Assembly (NCBI GenBank): GCA_963773335.1
Contig: CAVZAT010000006.1
Coordinates: 558,001-622,000 of the forward strand
Length of the DNA: 64,000 bases
Direction of reading: 5' to 3'
Source: UBA4742 sp963773335
Lineage (GTDB): Bacteria > Actinomycetota > Acidimicrobiia > Acidimicrobiales > Acidimicrobilacustridaceae
Below, piece after piece: positions 37,643 through 46,886 of the stretch. The notes below the pieces were generated by a model that worked only from the letters and a program-made list of their open reading frames with translations, was not told where the DNA came from and searched no databases. Each line of letters begins with the position of its first letter. The first letter of the stretch is position 1. The position numbers and the translations under genes are program-made.

Positions 37643-37738
37643 ATGGCGGCGGCCAGGCAAGGTCAGAACAGGCCGGCGGGCGTGACCCAAGTCGGTCCCG
37701 GGAAGTGGAAGCTACGGGTCCACGCCGGCCGATTCGTC
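37643..37738 (+). pseudogene. 5' remnant of a second tRNA-Asn integrase
   Basis: The ORF starts ATG 37643, 88 bp past the tRNA-Asn copy. Its residues 15-31 (TQVGPGKWKLRVHAGRF) resemble residues 18-31 of the intact integrase (EVRPGVWELRVYAG). Similarity stops after about 32 codons, where unrelated antisense of a VOC gene begins. The spacing and start mirror the left end, so this is the head of an older or neighbouring element in tandem. Confidence 0.65.
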
Positions 37739-38227
37739 ACGCCGACAGCATCGGCTCCGCGCCGTCGTCGCGCTGTGGGGGAACGCCCTTGTCGCGACCT
37801 GGCGGGTCGGTGCCTAACCGGCAGGGCCTCCTCGCGAGGAGCGCCGACGTTCGGTACCCGTGGCGATGGTCCAAGATGCCGCTGGCCGTCGGGTGCCTGG
37901 CGGATTTCGATGAGAGCGACGGAGTTCCCGTCGGGGTCCGACAACCACGCCTTGCGGCCTGCCGTTCCGACCTTCTCGCTCGCCTCGACGCGTATCCCGC
38001 GAGCTTCGAGGGAGGTCGCCGCTTCGTCCAGGTCGGCGACGGAGATGGTGACCGAGGTCTGTCCTGCGCGCCCGACATCGGCGATCACATACAGCCACGC
38101 CCTGTCGGCGATCCGCCACTCTCCTCGGTGTCATTTTGGGGACGCTGTCCGCTGGACGCCCGAACAGCTGCTCGTACCACGCCCTGGCCCGCGCGAGGTC
38201 CCCGACCGGGACGCTCGCGAAGAGCAC
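37663..38227 (-). pseudogene. VOC (glyoxalase/bleomycin-resistance) family protein, frameshifted
   Basis: The first part from 38227 reads LFASVPVGDLARARAWYEQL, a standard VOC start. The second part, in another frame, reads ADRAWLYVIADVGRAGQTSV and AWLSDPDGNSVALIEIRQ, the standard VOC end with the metal-ligand Glu. Frame shifts lie between about 38115 and 38140, one at an A run. True homology ends near 37860; the frame then runs on over the integrase remnant. It may be an intact gene with consensus errors or a decayed one. Confidence 0.7.
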
Positions 38228-38635
38228 GTCGATCTGCGCGCTGTGGGTCTCGCATCACACTGCGCATCGTGAAGGAGTGATGTACCGACCGGACGGTTCA
38301 TCGGAGGAGCGCCGAGGTGTCGCTCAACGTTGCCCGTCAGACGGAAGCTGACCGGCGGGGACTTCGGGCCGAGATCGAGCCAATTCGAGGTCGACACCAC
38401 CTGCCGTCATGCCTGCGGCGTGCTCGATGGGCCGAGATCGAACACGCCCCGAACCGCGCTGGTCGCTGGCGCGAAGGCGGTTCGGTGCTCCTGGGCCACC
38501 GTTGGCGTAGTACGACGGCTGAGTCGGGTGACTTCGAGAGTGAGCCCGTGATGCTTGGGGCGTTTCGACCGCCATGCATCCGCCCGGGAGGGCATCGATC
38601 GCGCCCGTGGGTGTCATTGACCCACCGTGCCGCTG
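38228..38635. other. Intergenic, no gene supported
   Basis: About 400 bp between the VOC gene and the acetyltransferase. Open frames exist on both strands but none has a recognisable protein pattern, and they overlap each other. No RNA gene, repeat or clear promoter was found. Confidence 0.5.
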
Positions 38636-39238
38636 TCAGTGTGGCTCCCTCCACATCGCCCACACGACCGGTCCGCGAGGCACCGAGATCTCATCGGTGA
38701 CCACGAACCCGTGTCGCTCGTAGAACGGAATGTTGCGCTCCTTCGAAGACTCGAGGTAGATCCGGTCGCCGTGCCGGTCGCAGCGATCGAGGACCGGCGC
38801 CATGATCGCCGAGCCGCCGCCGTGGCCCTGCCAGGCGGGATCGGTCCCCAGCATCTGGAGATACCAGTGCGGTTCGGTCGGGTGATGTCTGGGGAAATAC
38901 ATCAGCCCCTGGGCGCACGACACGATCCGCAACCCAACAAGACTGGTGGTCACGAGCCCGAGCCTGGCATCGGCGTACCAGGCCAACGGGAAGGTGCCCG
39001 GGGGGTTCCAGATCGCGGCGCAGCGGCCGTCATCGCCGGTGTAGACCTCGCCGAACGGGATCGACACGCGAAGCAACGCACGGAAGAACCGAGGCAGCTT
39101 CCGTCGCCGAGCCCTTTCGTCGGGAAACAGCCAGGTGGTGAGCGGGTCATCGTCGAACGCGCTGGCCAGTGTGGTCGCCAGCACCTCAACATCGACGGGC
39201 TCGGCCCTCCGAACCGTATGGGCGCCCACGGAGCGCAC
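38636..39238 (-). CDS. GNAT-family N-acetyltransferase
   Basis: A 200-residue protein from GTG 39238 (the frame continues to 39574 but that part reads like non-coding). The fold is seen in VEVLATTLASAFDDDPLTTW at the start, YLQMLGTDPAWQGHGGGSAI (the acetyl-CoA loop, with Gln in place of the usual first Arg) and YLESSKERNIPFYERHGFVV at the end. The substrate is unknown. It stands alone in the flank of the island. Confidence 0.8.
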   Translation of the reverse strand: MRSVGAHTVRRAEPVDVEVLATTLASAFDDDPLTTWLFPDERARRRKLPRFFRALLRVSIPFGEVYTGDDGRCAAIWNPPGTFPLAWYADARLGLVTTSLVGLRIVSCAQGLMYFPRHHPTEPHWYLQMLGTDPAWQGHGGGSAIMAPVLDRCDRHGDRIYLESSKERNIPFYERHGFVVTDEISVPRGPVVWAMWREPH

Positions 39239-39708
39239 AATAGCGACCGCGGTCCATCGTCGGTGTCGGCGCCACCTCCGGTGGCACGACGGACCCGCTC
39301 GGCGACCGAAAGACCCCACTCGGGCCCCTGCTGTCTCCCGAACCGGCGCTCGGAGCGTGTGCCGAGGTGCCGATGGGGCGTCGATCAGGCTCGGGAACCG
39401 TTCCGGTCGGTCGCTCGTCTTGTGGTCGATCGCGGGAGGCGAGACATGAACAACCGTCCGGCTCGACCGTTGCGCACACGCCTCGTCGATGAGCGCGGTG
39501 TGGCGCATGCCCTCGACGGTGTCGAACAGCGACAGTTCGGCGCCGGCGCGGGAGCGCTCGGAACGCACGATCACCCGGGTCCTTCCGGCCGGGAGGTCGG
39601 ATCGGGTTCCTGGGTCCCGTCGCGGTCATCCTGCGGATCTCCCGGGCCGTCCCCGACTCGCTCTCTCCATCAAGTGGGCCGTCGGTTGGACCTGAGCTGG
39701 CCCGGTCG
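39239..39708. other. Intergenic, possible decayed coding sequence
   Basis: On the minus strand the frame upstream of the acetyltransferase reads GAELSLFDTVEGMRHTALID, which has protein-like composition, but no start context, family or clear end is found. No RNA or repeat is seen. Confidence 0.3.
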
Positions 39709-40501
39709 TCACGCCTGCAGGTCATGGCGGGCGAACAGCGCGTCGACCACGATGGCCGCGACCACGGCCGTCACGCCGAGCACGACGAAGGACACCAGGC
39801 TGAGGCCACCGTCGAGCTGGTTGTCACCCACCGCCCAGTAGAAGAGCGAGCCATACCGCAGGGGCTCGATGGCGGTGACCACCGGGGCCAGGGAGCTCAC
39901 CAGGTAGGAGGCGGCGGCGAAGGCGGTGGTGATTCCGATGGCCAGCGACCGGTTTCCGGTGGCGGCGCCGATGGCCATGGCCACCAGACCCAGATCGATG
40001 GCCAGGAGGGTGACGCCGATGGTGGTGGTGGCCACATCGACCGTCGAGAAGGTGAGCTCGAAGAAGCGTCCGCAGAGCACCGACACGAAGACCACCGCGC
40101 TCGACGATGCTGGCCTGCACCACCATGGCCGCGACCTTCTGCGCCACGATGGAGCGGCGGGTGAACGGTAGCGACAGCACCAGCTCGAGGTGCCCGGACT
40201 CCTCTTGGCCAGCGAGGCAGTGACCTCCGTAGCCGATGGTGAGCAGCAGGATGACCAGCGGGTAGAAGTTGGCGTAGATGTTGGCGCTGAGCCAGCCGCT
40301 GGGCGACGTGATCGAACCCGACACCCCGAACACCGCGGCCAGCCCGGCGTTGCTCGACGTGAGCTGGTCCAGGCTGGTCGAGTCCTTGAAGGCGGGATAG
40401 ACCGCCACCACCACCAGGATGTACACGGCCAGCCCGACCGCATAGGCGATCAGGCTGCGGTGCCGCTCGGCCACATCGCGGGCGAAGACCTCAGCCGTCA
40501 T
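39709..40501 (-). CDS. ABC-2 type transporter permease (frameshifted)
   Basis: About 264 residues from ATG 40501, which overlaps the ATPase stop by 11 bases. Six hydrophobic segments are visible, including LIAYAVGLAVYILVVVAVY, YPLVILLLTIGYGGHCLAGQ, TLLAIDLGLVAMAIGA and LVSFVVLGVTAVVAAIVVDA. The EESGHLELVLSLPFTRRSIV segment is typical of ABC-2 exporters. One base shifts the frame near 40100. With the ATPase it forms a two-gene exporter of unknown substrate. Confidence 0.78.
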
Positions 40502-41465
40502 GGGCTTTGCCGTCTTGGTCGACGCCTTGCTGGTCGCCGCCGTCCTGGTCGCCGAGATCGACCCGGACGGCGGTCTGGTTCGGGCCCTGGTAGTAGGTCA
40601 TGAAGAGCTCGTCGAGGTCGGCGTGTCGGGCTACCAGGTCGACCAGCTGATGATCGAGGGCGGCTCGCAGGACCGGTGCCACCGGGCCGGTGAGGCGCAG
40701 GCTCACCGTCGCCCCGTCGGCCTCGAGCGAGGTGACGCCTTCCAGGTCCGAGAAGACGGCGGTGTCGACGGGTCCGGCGAACTCGAGCTCCAACACCTTG
40801 GGCGCGCTGGCCCGGAGGTGCTCGACGGTATCGGTGATGACCAGGCGACCGTCGCGGATGATGGCCACGCGGTCGGCGACGCGCTGCACCTCGTCGAGGG
40901 TGTGCGACGACAGCAGCACCGTGCGGCCCTCGGCGGCCGTCTCGCGCAGCAACAGCTCGAACTCGGCCTGGACCAGCGGGTCGAGCCCGGTCGTGGGCTC
41001 ATCGAGGATCGCCACCTCGGGGCGATGCATGAAGGCGAGCAGCAGACCGACCTTCTGGCGGTTGCCCTTGGACAGCTCGCGCACCGGACGCTCGAGGGCG
41101 ACGTCGAAGCGTTCGACCAGGTCGGCGGTGAGGGCATGGTCGTGGCCGCCGCGTGCTCGTGAGCACCAGGCCACCAACTCGGAGCCGGTCATGCGGTCGA
41201 ACAACGTCAAGTCGCCCGGGAGGTACCCGACGCGCCGCCGGACGGCCAGGCTGTCGATGCGGGAGTCGAGACCCAGCACCCGGGCCTGGCCGCTGGTCGG
41301 ACGCTGGAAGTCGAGCAGGGTGCGGATGGTGGTCGATTTGCCCGAGCCGTTGGGGCCGAGGAACCCGAATACCTCACCGGGGTGGACCGCCATGGTGAGC
41401 GAGTCGATCCCCCGGGCCGAGCCGTAGCGTTTGGTCAGCTCGTCGGTCTCGATCGCTTCGGTCAC
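40491..41465 (-). CDS. ABC transporter ATP-binding protein
   Basis: A 324-residue ATPase from GTG 41465 (TEAIETDELTKRYG). Walker A is GPNGSGKST, the signature is ELSKGNRQKVGLL, Walker B VAILDEPTTGLDP and the switch His is in LLSSHTLDEVQRV. The C-terminal 80 residues after HLRASAPKVLELEF are a domain seen in exporters of drugs or antibiotics. It is co-transcribed with the permease. Confidence 0.9.
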   Translation of the reverse strand: MTEAIETDELTKRYGSARGIDSLTMAVHPGEVFGFLGPNGSGKSTTIRTLLDFQRPTSGQARVLGLDSRIDSLAVRRRVGYLPGDLTLFDRMTGSELVAWCSRARGGHDHALTADLVERFDVALERPVRELSKGNRQKVGLLLAFMHRPEVAILDEPTTGLDPLVQAEFELLLRETAAEGRTVLLSSHTLDEVQRVADRVAIIRDGRLVITDTVEHLRASAPKVLELEFAGPVDTAVFSDLEGVTSLEADGATVSLRLTGPVAPVLRAALDHQLVDLVARHADLDELFMTYYQGPNQTAVRVDLGDQDGGDQQGVDQDGKAHDG

Positions 41466-41555
41466 GACGCGGTCACCCCCCCAGCTTGGCCGGGATCGGG
41501 GCACGGGCGCCGGATGGTCACCACCGTGGAACGCTGCCCGGCCGAGCCGAAGGGC

Positions 41556-41831
41556 TCAGTTCAGGGTCGGGTCGCCCAGGTAGTCGTAAGGACCGGGCGC
41601 CGAAGGCTGAGGGGCATCGTCGCCGACCGTGACGCTGCGAACGAGCATCGTGGTCTGCTCGAGCCCGGCGTCGGCCAGCTCTGTCAGCCGTTGGACCAGG
41701 TCGTGGTAGGCCTCTGACGAGCGGATTCGTTCGAGGTAGACGTCGATCTGTTGGTAGCGCTCCCGGCCCGCCTTGGCCCCGTAGTAGTAGCCCACGGCCA
41801 AGCCGACCAGCACGCCGGTACGGAATCGCAT
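41556..41831 (-). CDS. Small YtxH-like protein
   Basis: A 91-residue protein. The N-terminus FRTGVLVGLAVGYYYGAKAG is a glycine-rich hydrophobic stretch as in YtxH-type proteins, followed by a helical region (RERYQQIDVYLERIRSS). The C-terminal 20 residues are polar. These proteins are membrane or stress-linked with no known activity. It lies 90 bp upstream of the ABC ATPase on the same strand. Confidence 0.55.
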   Translation of the reverse strand: MRFRTGVLVGLAVGYYYGAKAGRERYQQIDVYLERIRSSEAYHDLVQRLTELADAGLEQTTMLVRSVTVGDDAPQPSAPGPYDYLGDPTLN

Positions 41832-42601
41832 CCCACCAGTTGTAGACGATCGGATCCGAATGTCAACTCAGGGCACCGCAGCTGGCCCGAAGCCACCGGC
41901 CGAGGCTCGTCCGGTCGGCCGACCGCCCGATAATCAGAGTTCGAGGCCATACCGGTGTCCTGGGTGTGGCGGTTCGTGAAGTTGGACATGGCCGCGATCT
42001 CGATGACGTGTCCGGAGTCCTCGAGATCGAGCCGGCGGTCCGCGGCAATCTGGTCGGCCGATCACGGCGGTTCCCCGTGGGCACGAGGTCGTCATCAGGT
42101 CACACCGTCGGGGCCGAGGTCACCTGACACAGCTGGAACGGCGACAGGTGCCTGGACATTGACGCCGAGGCGAACCACCTGATGTTCCAGTTCAACTCCG
42201 TCCAGACCCAGGTCGGGCTCTTCAATGAAGAGGTGCACGGATTCCGAGGCGTCGCCGGGCTGGTCCAAGCCGATGCCGATGCCGCGTCGGCTGCGCCCCG
42301 GGGAGCTCCATCACTCCCTCCCGCCCGCACAGCAGGCAGTCCTGGCCCCGGTGTTGTCACCGACATCCTCGGTCGTCGGCTGAGGGCTGGGCGCCGATGA
42401 TGGGCTCGACCGACGGATCAACTTGTATAGGACGAGCTACAATTAGTGAGAGCAGGTAGAGGACAGAAAAGTGTGTCGGTCCCGCCGATCTGCTGTGAGT
42501 ATGGTCGGCGATTTGATGGCAGATCAACGCGTCATCTGCCACAATGACGCGGCCGAGCACGGTGGGTGGCTCGGCTGAGACCCTGACGGAAGGGATGTGT
42601 C
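41832..42601. other. Long intergenic region with possible gene remnant and promoter
   Basis: About 770 bp. On the minus strand around 42110-42265 one frame reads DASESVHLFIEEPDLGLDGV and on to a stop, protein-like but without a start, so perhaps a 3' remnant. The stretch 42410-42560 is richer in A and T than its surroundings. It holds TACAAT at 42439-42444, a good -10 box, but no matching -35. It precedes the papain-like gene. Confidence 0.4.
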
Positions 42602-43375
42602 ATGCCTGACGCCCGTACTGCCGGCCTGCGCGGCCGGCTACCGGTCAAGCCTCCGGGAGAGCGCTTCGCCATCCAGTACCTGGCCAGCTACGTTGCCGAA
42701 CCCTTGCCTGCCCCGACCTATCCGGTCGACGTGTCTGCGGGCATCACCGATTGGCAGATGCTGGGCAACGGTCCCGACCCGACGCTGACGGTCAACCGCG
42801 GGCGTCCGGTCGGGGACTGCACCTTCGCCGGTCGCCAGCACCTGCGCATGGCCAAGGCCGCGGCTGACGAGGTGACCGAGACCTGGGAGTCGACCAACGA
42901 CCTGGTCACCGAATACCTCGAGTACGACCATGGCAAGGACGAGGGCGCGAACATCGCCGACCTCCTCCTGGCCTGGTACAAGGCGGGCAAGATCGTCGCC
43001 TTCGCGCCAGTCGACCCCACCGAGCGAGCCCAGTGCGACGGCGTCATGTCCGCATTCCACGGGCTCTACGTCGGGGTGAACCTCACCGACGACGCCGACC
43101 AGTTGTTCAGCCAGCGTTCGCCGTGGACGGTGGCCGACGGCCAACGGCCCGACCCGAACGACGGGCACTGCATCGTGAAGGTGAAGGCCGACGGCAAGGG
43201 CCTCGACACCTGGGTGACCTGGGGTGCGCTGCAGGAGTCGACGACCGACTGGACGGCCGCGTGCCTGGAGGAAGCCTGGGCCGTCATCACCTCCGAGGAC
43301 CAGGCGGCCAAGGCCGGGGTCGACCTGGCCGCCCTCAAGGCCGCCATCGACGCCCTCCACGGAACCGGCGGGTAG
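42602..43375 (+). CDS. Papain-like-fold protein of unknown function
   Basis: A 257-residue protein with no signal peptide or membrane segment. It has a Cys in GDCTFAGRQHLRM (Cys73), a His in NDGHCIVKVKADG (His189) and TWVTWGAL about 15 residues later. That order (Cys, His, aromatic-Gly) fits papain-like or transglutaminase-like folds found in phage-linked and actinobacterial proteins. I infer the fold from motifs only and no substrate can be named. It ends 49 bp before tRNA-Ile. Confidence 0.5.
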   Translation: MPDARTAGLRGRLPVKPPGERFAIQYLASYVAEPLPAPTYPVDVSAGITDWQMLGNGPDPTLTVNRGRPVGDCTFAGRQHLRMAKAAADEVTETWESTNDLVTEYLEYDHGKDEGANIADLLLAWYKAGKIVAFAPVDPTERAQCDGVMSAFHGLYVGVNLTDDADQLFSQRSPWTVADGQRPDPNDGHCIVKVKADGKGLDTWVTWGALQESTTDWTAACLEEAWAVITSEDQAAKAGVDLAALKAAIDALHGTGG

Positions 43376-43424
43376 CGCAGGCGCAGCCGAGTGGGCAAGG
43401 CCCCGCCACTACCCTCTGTCGGCC

Positions 43425-43497
43425 GGGCCCGTAGCTCAGTGGTCAGAGCAGGGGACTCATAATCCCTCGGTCGGTGGTTCGATCCCACCCGGGCCCA
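43425..43497 (+). tRNA. tRNA with CAT anticodon, probably tRNA-Ile2
   Basis: A 73-nt cloverleaf: acceptor GGGCCCG pairs with CGGGCCC, discriminator A, anticodon CAT at 43458-43460. The anticodon arm GGGGACTCATAATCCCT closely resembles the minor Ile tRNA (read as AUA after lysidine modification) more than elongator or initiator Met tRNAs. CCA is not encoded. Confidence 0.9.
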
Positions 43498-43573
43498 CTA
43501 CCTGCAGCTGCTGATCCTGGTCTCGGGTCCCGGTCCTCGGCGGTGGTTCCGCGCCGACGGGCGGCCAGCGATC

Positions 43574-43996
43574 TCAGGCTGGTCGGATCATCATTCGGCG
43601 GACGCGGCGCAAGAACAGCACCGGCGCTGCAGGCGGATTCGTCACGGCAGGTGGCGGGGGTCGCATGGGCTCGGCTGCCGCGAGGGCCCTCAGCAGGGCG
43701 CCGGTTCCCTGGTGGGCCGATGCCGTCGGTCGGGCCCGTCGAGTGTGCTCGTTCAGGGCGCGAACCGTGATCGCCCACACCCGTTTGCAGACCGGGCACT
43801 GGTTCTCGCACCGTCCGGCGGTGTGGTCGACGCTGGTCACCAGCCCGAAGTCGCTGCAGTCCGGGCACCGCGAGGGTGCACCGAAGTGGGGTCGCTTCCC
43901 GGTCGGGTAGTTGGCCAGGACGACGACCAGCTCAGCGATCTCGGTCTCGACGGCGGCTCGGACCGCGTCCTGGTTGGCTTGGTGTTTGCGCGCCAT
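43574..43996 (-). CDS. Small zinc-ribbon protein
   Basis: A 140-residue protein from ATG 43996 (the Met one codon before is also possible). Two CxxC pairs (RCPDCSDFG and QCPVCKRVW) are spaced 22 residues apart and would bind one zinc. The N-terminal helix (QDAVRAAVETEIAELVVVLA) and Pro/Ala-rich tail are nondescript. The function is unknown; single-ribbon proteins often bind nucleic acid or a partner. Confidence 0.6.
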   Translation of the reverse strand: MARKHQANQDAVRAAVETEIAELVVVLANYPTGKRPHFGAPSRCPDCSDFGLVTSVDHTAGRCENQCPVCKRVWAITVRALNEHTRRARPTASAHQGTGALLRALAAAEPMRPPPPAVTNPPAAPVLFLRRVRRMMIRPA

Positions 43997-44166
43997 CACC
44001 GGTGGGCCTTGCGTGACGAAATGCGCATGACCCTATTGTCGTCCCTCCGCTACAAATGGCGACACCGGTCGGCCAGATTGGCTCCATCGACCCAGGTCGA
44101 AGGGCTGATCGGCCCACGCGACCGGCGCCTGCTCGTCCTGGGCATGCCTGGGGCGGCGGTGGACGA

Positions 44167-45243
44167 TCAGGCGCGCGGGCGTTGTGTCCGCAGGGCGTCG
44201 AAGCGCCGGTTGACGTCCTGCCAGCGCTCGAGGCTGGCGGGATCATCCTTCCAGTGGTCGAGTACCGAATAGCAGACGATGTCGTCGGCCCGGTCCCCGT
44301 AGCGGTCGAGGAGGTGAGACGGCAACTCGTCCCAGGTCGAGGTGATGGCCAGCGCGTCGACCATCTCGTCGGTGACGGTCGCCTTCATGGCCTCGATGTC
44401 GCCTTCGCGCTGGAGCGTGTTGAGGCGCTCGCCGACACCGGGCCATCCCGAGGTGTCGAACACGACGCCGTACCCCGGCGTCGAGCCGTAGAAGGCGAGC
44501 CGAGCCCGGATGCTGTCCCGCTGGCGGGCGCGGATCCGCTCGTCGTCGGCTACCGCAGTCATGACCGGACAGACGAGTGCCACGCTGCCGGGGCTGCGGC
44601 CGGCGACCTCCTCACCTCGTCGCACCGATGGCAACACGACCTGGTCCAGGTAGTCGATGGTGCTCAGGGGATGGACCAGCAGACCGTCCGCAACCTCGCC
44701 GACCATCCGGCACATCCATTCCCGGACCCCGGCCACATAGATCGGGGGGTCGGGGTACGGCATCGGTCCCGGCGACCACATGGGGGTCAGCAGCGAGAAC
44801 GAGTAGAATTCGCCGGCGAAGTCGAGTTTGGCATCGCCGCGGAACGCGGCGTAGATGGCCCGCATGGCGTCGACGTACTCGCGCAGGCGGGGGCCGGGGT
44901 GGGTGAACGGCGCGGAGAAGCGTCGCTCGACGTGGGCGCGGACCTGGGTGCCCAACCCGACCACGAAGCGGCCCTCGGTGGCCTGGGCCAGCATCCACGC
45001 CGCCTGGGCGGTGACCATGGGGCTGCGGGCGAAGGCCACGGCGACGCCGGTGCCGAGATCGAGCGACGACGTGGCCAGCGCCGCCGCGCTGCACATCGAG
45101 AAGACGGGCTGGGTGCTCTCGGGCAGCCAGAGCCGTGCGAAGCCGGCCGCCTCGACCTGGCGGGCCAGATCCTGGGCCTGGGCGAGCGAGCGTCCGGCGC
45201 CGAAGGCCGAGAGCACCGGCCGGGCACTCAAGGCGCCGTCCAC
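44167..45243 (-). CDS. LLM-class (F420-type) oxidoreductase
   Basis: A 358-residue luciferase-like monooxygenase. The TIM-barrel segments LARQVEAAGFARLWLPEST, LDLGTGVAVAFARSPMVTA, EGRFVVGLGTQVRAHVERR and DPPIYVAGVREWMCRMVGEV are typical of the F420-dependent branch of Actinobacteria. The substrate is unknown. The start at 45243 overlaps a short VOC-like gene by 16 bases. Confidence 0.85.
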   Translation of the reverse strand: MDGALSARPVLSAFGAGRSLAQAQDLARQVEAAGFARLWLPESTQPVFSMCSAAALATSSLDLGTGVAVAFARSPMVTAQAAWMLAQATEGRFVVGLGTQVRAHVERRFSAPFTHPGPRLREYVDAMRAIYAAFRGDAKLDFAGEFYSFSLLTPMWSPGPMPYPDPPIYVAGVREWMCRMVGEVADGLLVHPLSTIDYLDQVVLPSVRRGEEVAGRSPGSVALVCPVMTAVADDERIRARQRDSIRARLAFYGSTPGYGVVFDTSGWPGVGERLNTLQREGDIEAMKATVTDEMVDALAITSTWDELPSHLLDRYGDRADDIVCYSVLDHWKDDPASLERWQDVNRRFDALRTQRPRA

Positions 45244-45461
45244 AGGGTGCCGGGCTGGGACTGGATCACCTCCAGTCGCGGGGCTTGGCAGGAGTAGCGG
45301 AACTGGAACGGGACCGTCGTGTCGCCGGTGGGCAGGTGCACCGGTTGGTCCAACTCGACCAGTGCGCCCCGCTCGTAGCCGAAGAGCACGGTGAGGTGCG
45401 AGAGCGAGCGCTCGAGATCGTCGACCACGATGCCGACGTGGAACTGATCGTTCGCTCTCAT
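45228..45461 (-). CDS. Half-length VOC-family protein
   Basis: A 77-residue product from ATG 45461 matches only the N-terminal half of a VOC (glyoxalase-like) protein: QFHVGIVVDDLERSLSHLTV and ending VIQSQPGTLWTAP. Family members are normally 130-180 residues and continue with DG and a second module. Here the frame stops and the oxidoreductase starts in the next frame. It may be a real half-domain or a gene cut and fused by deletion. Confidence 0.55.
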   Translation of the reverse strand: MRANDQFHVGIVVDDLERSLSHLTVLFGYERGALVELDQPVHLPTGDTTVPFQFRYSCQAPRLEVIQSQPGTLWTAP

Positions 45462-45596
45462 CTCGTTCCGCCCGACCCGATCACCGTGACCTCCCCTCTG
45501 GCCCTGACGCAGAGCGGAACCCGAGTGGGGCGACAGTAGCCACTTCTGACCTAGGTTTGCTCTGGGGGCCGTTCCACCCGAGCTAGGAGCTCCACC

Positions 45597-46868
45597 ATGC
45601 AGATGGACGACATGATCCTGGTCAGCATCGACGACCACGCCATCGAGCCACCGGACATGTACGAGAACCACGTGCCGGCCAAGTTCAAGGACCTCGCACC
45701 CAAGGTCGTGCGCAACGCCCAAGGCGTCGACGAATGGGTCTTCCAGGGCGAGGCCACCTCCACGCCCTTCGGCATGGCTGCCACCGTCGGGTGGCCCCGA
45801 GAGGAGTGGGGATTCACCCCGGGTGCGTATGCCGAGCTGCGTCCGGGCTGCTTCGACGTGCACGAGCGGGTCCGGGACATGAACGCCAACGGGGTGCTGG
45901 CGTCGATGAACTTCCCCACGATGGCCGGGTTCAACGCTCGGACCTTCACCGAGTCGAGCGACAAAGAGGTCGCGCTGGTCATGCTGCGCGCCTACAACGA
46001 CTGGGCGATCGACGAGTGGTGCGGCGCCTACCCCGGTCGGTTCATCCCGCTCGGCATCGTTCCCATGTGGGACATCGACCTCGCGGTCGAGGAGGTGCGC
46101 CGCCTCGGGGCCAAGGGCTGCCGTTCGATCAGCTTCCTGGAGACGCCGCACGTCCAGGGCTTCCCGAGCTTCCTGTCGGGGTACTGGGACCCGATGTTCG
46201 AGGCCATGTGCGACGCCGACATGGTGCTGTCCCTGCACATCGGTGGCGGCTTCGAGGTGATCCGCCGCCCGGCCGAGGCGCCGATCGACCACCTCATGGT
46301 CCTGGCCTGCCAGATCAGCGCCATCACGGCCCAAGACCTGCTCTTCGGTCCCACGCTGCGGCGGTTCCCAGACCTGCGGGTGGCGCTCTCCGAGGGCGGC
46401 ATCGGGTGGATCCCGTTCTACTTCGACCGCATCGACCGCCACTTCCAGAACCAGAGCTGGCTCCACGGCGGCGACGACTTCGGCGGCAAGCTGCCCTCGG
46501 AGGTGTTCCGCGAGCACATCCTGGCCTGCTACATCACCGATCCCTCCGGGCTGTTGCTGCGCGACCGGATCGGCCTGGACAACATCGCCTGGGAGTGCGA
46601 CTACCCCCACACCGACACGACGTGGCCCGAGTCGCCCGAGTTCGCCTGGGGCGAGCTCCAGACCGCCGGTTGCTCCGACGAGGAGATCCACAAGATCACC
46701 TGGCGCAACGCCTGTCGGTTCTTCGGTTGGGATCCTTTCGTCCACATCACCGAGGCCCAGGCCACGGTGGGGGCGCTGCGGGCCCTGGCCACCGACGTGG
46801 ATACCACCCGCATGCCCCGCGACGAGTGGCGCCGCCGCAACGAGGCCGCGGGTATCGGCAGCGTCTGA
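45597..46868 (+). CDS. Amidohydrolase-family protein (amidohydrolase 2)
   Basis: A 423-residue metal-dependent hydrolase or decarboxylase fold. The N-terminal metal motif is IDDHAIEPPDMYENHV; further signatures are MNFPTMAGF, LSLHIGGGFE (metal His), RRFPDLRVALSEGGIGW and ECDYPHTDTTWPES (catalytic Asp region). Actinobacteria carry many such genes near acyl-CoA and F420 enzymes for degrading ring or steroid compounds. The substrate here is not deducible. Confidence 0.85.
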   Translation: MQMDDMILVSIDDHAIEPPDMYENHVPAKFKDLAPKVVRNAQGVDEWVFQGEATSTPFGMAATVGWPREEWGFTPGAYAELRPGCFDVHERVRDMNANGVLASMNFPTMAGFNARTFTESSDKEVALVMLRAYNDWAIDEWCGAYPGRFIPLGIVPMWDIDLAVEEVRRLGAKGCRSISFLETPHVQGFPSFLSGYWDPMFEAMCDADMVLSLHIGGGFEVIRRPAEAPIDHLMVLACQISAITAQDLLFGPTLRRFPDLRVALSEGGIGWIPFYFDRIDRHFQNQSWLHGGDDFGGKLPSEVFREHILACYITDPSGLLLRDRIGLDNIAWECDYPHTDTTWPESPEFAWGELQTAGCSDEEIHKITWRNACRFFGWDPFVHITEAQATVGALRALATDVDTTRMPRDEWRRRNEAAGIGSV

Positions 46869-46886
46869 ACCGGCGGTCGTCGAGGC

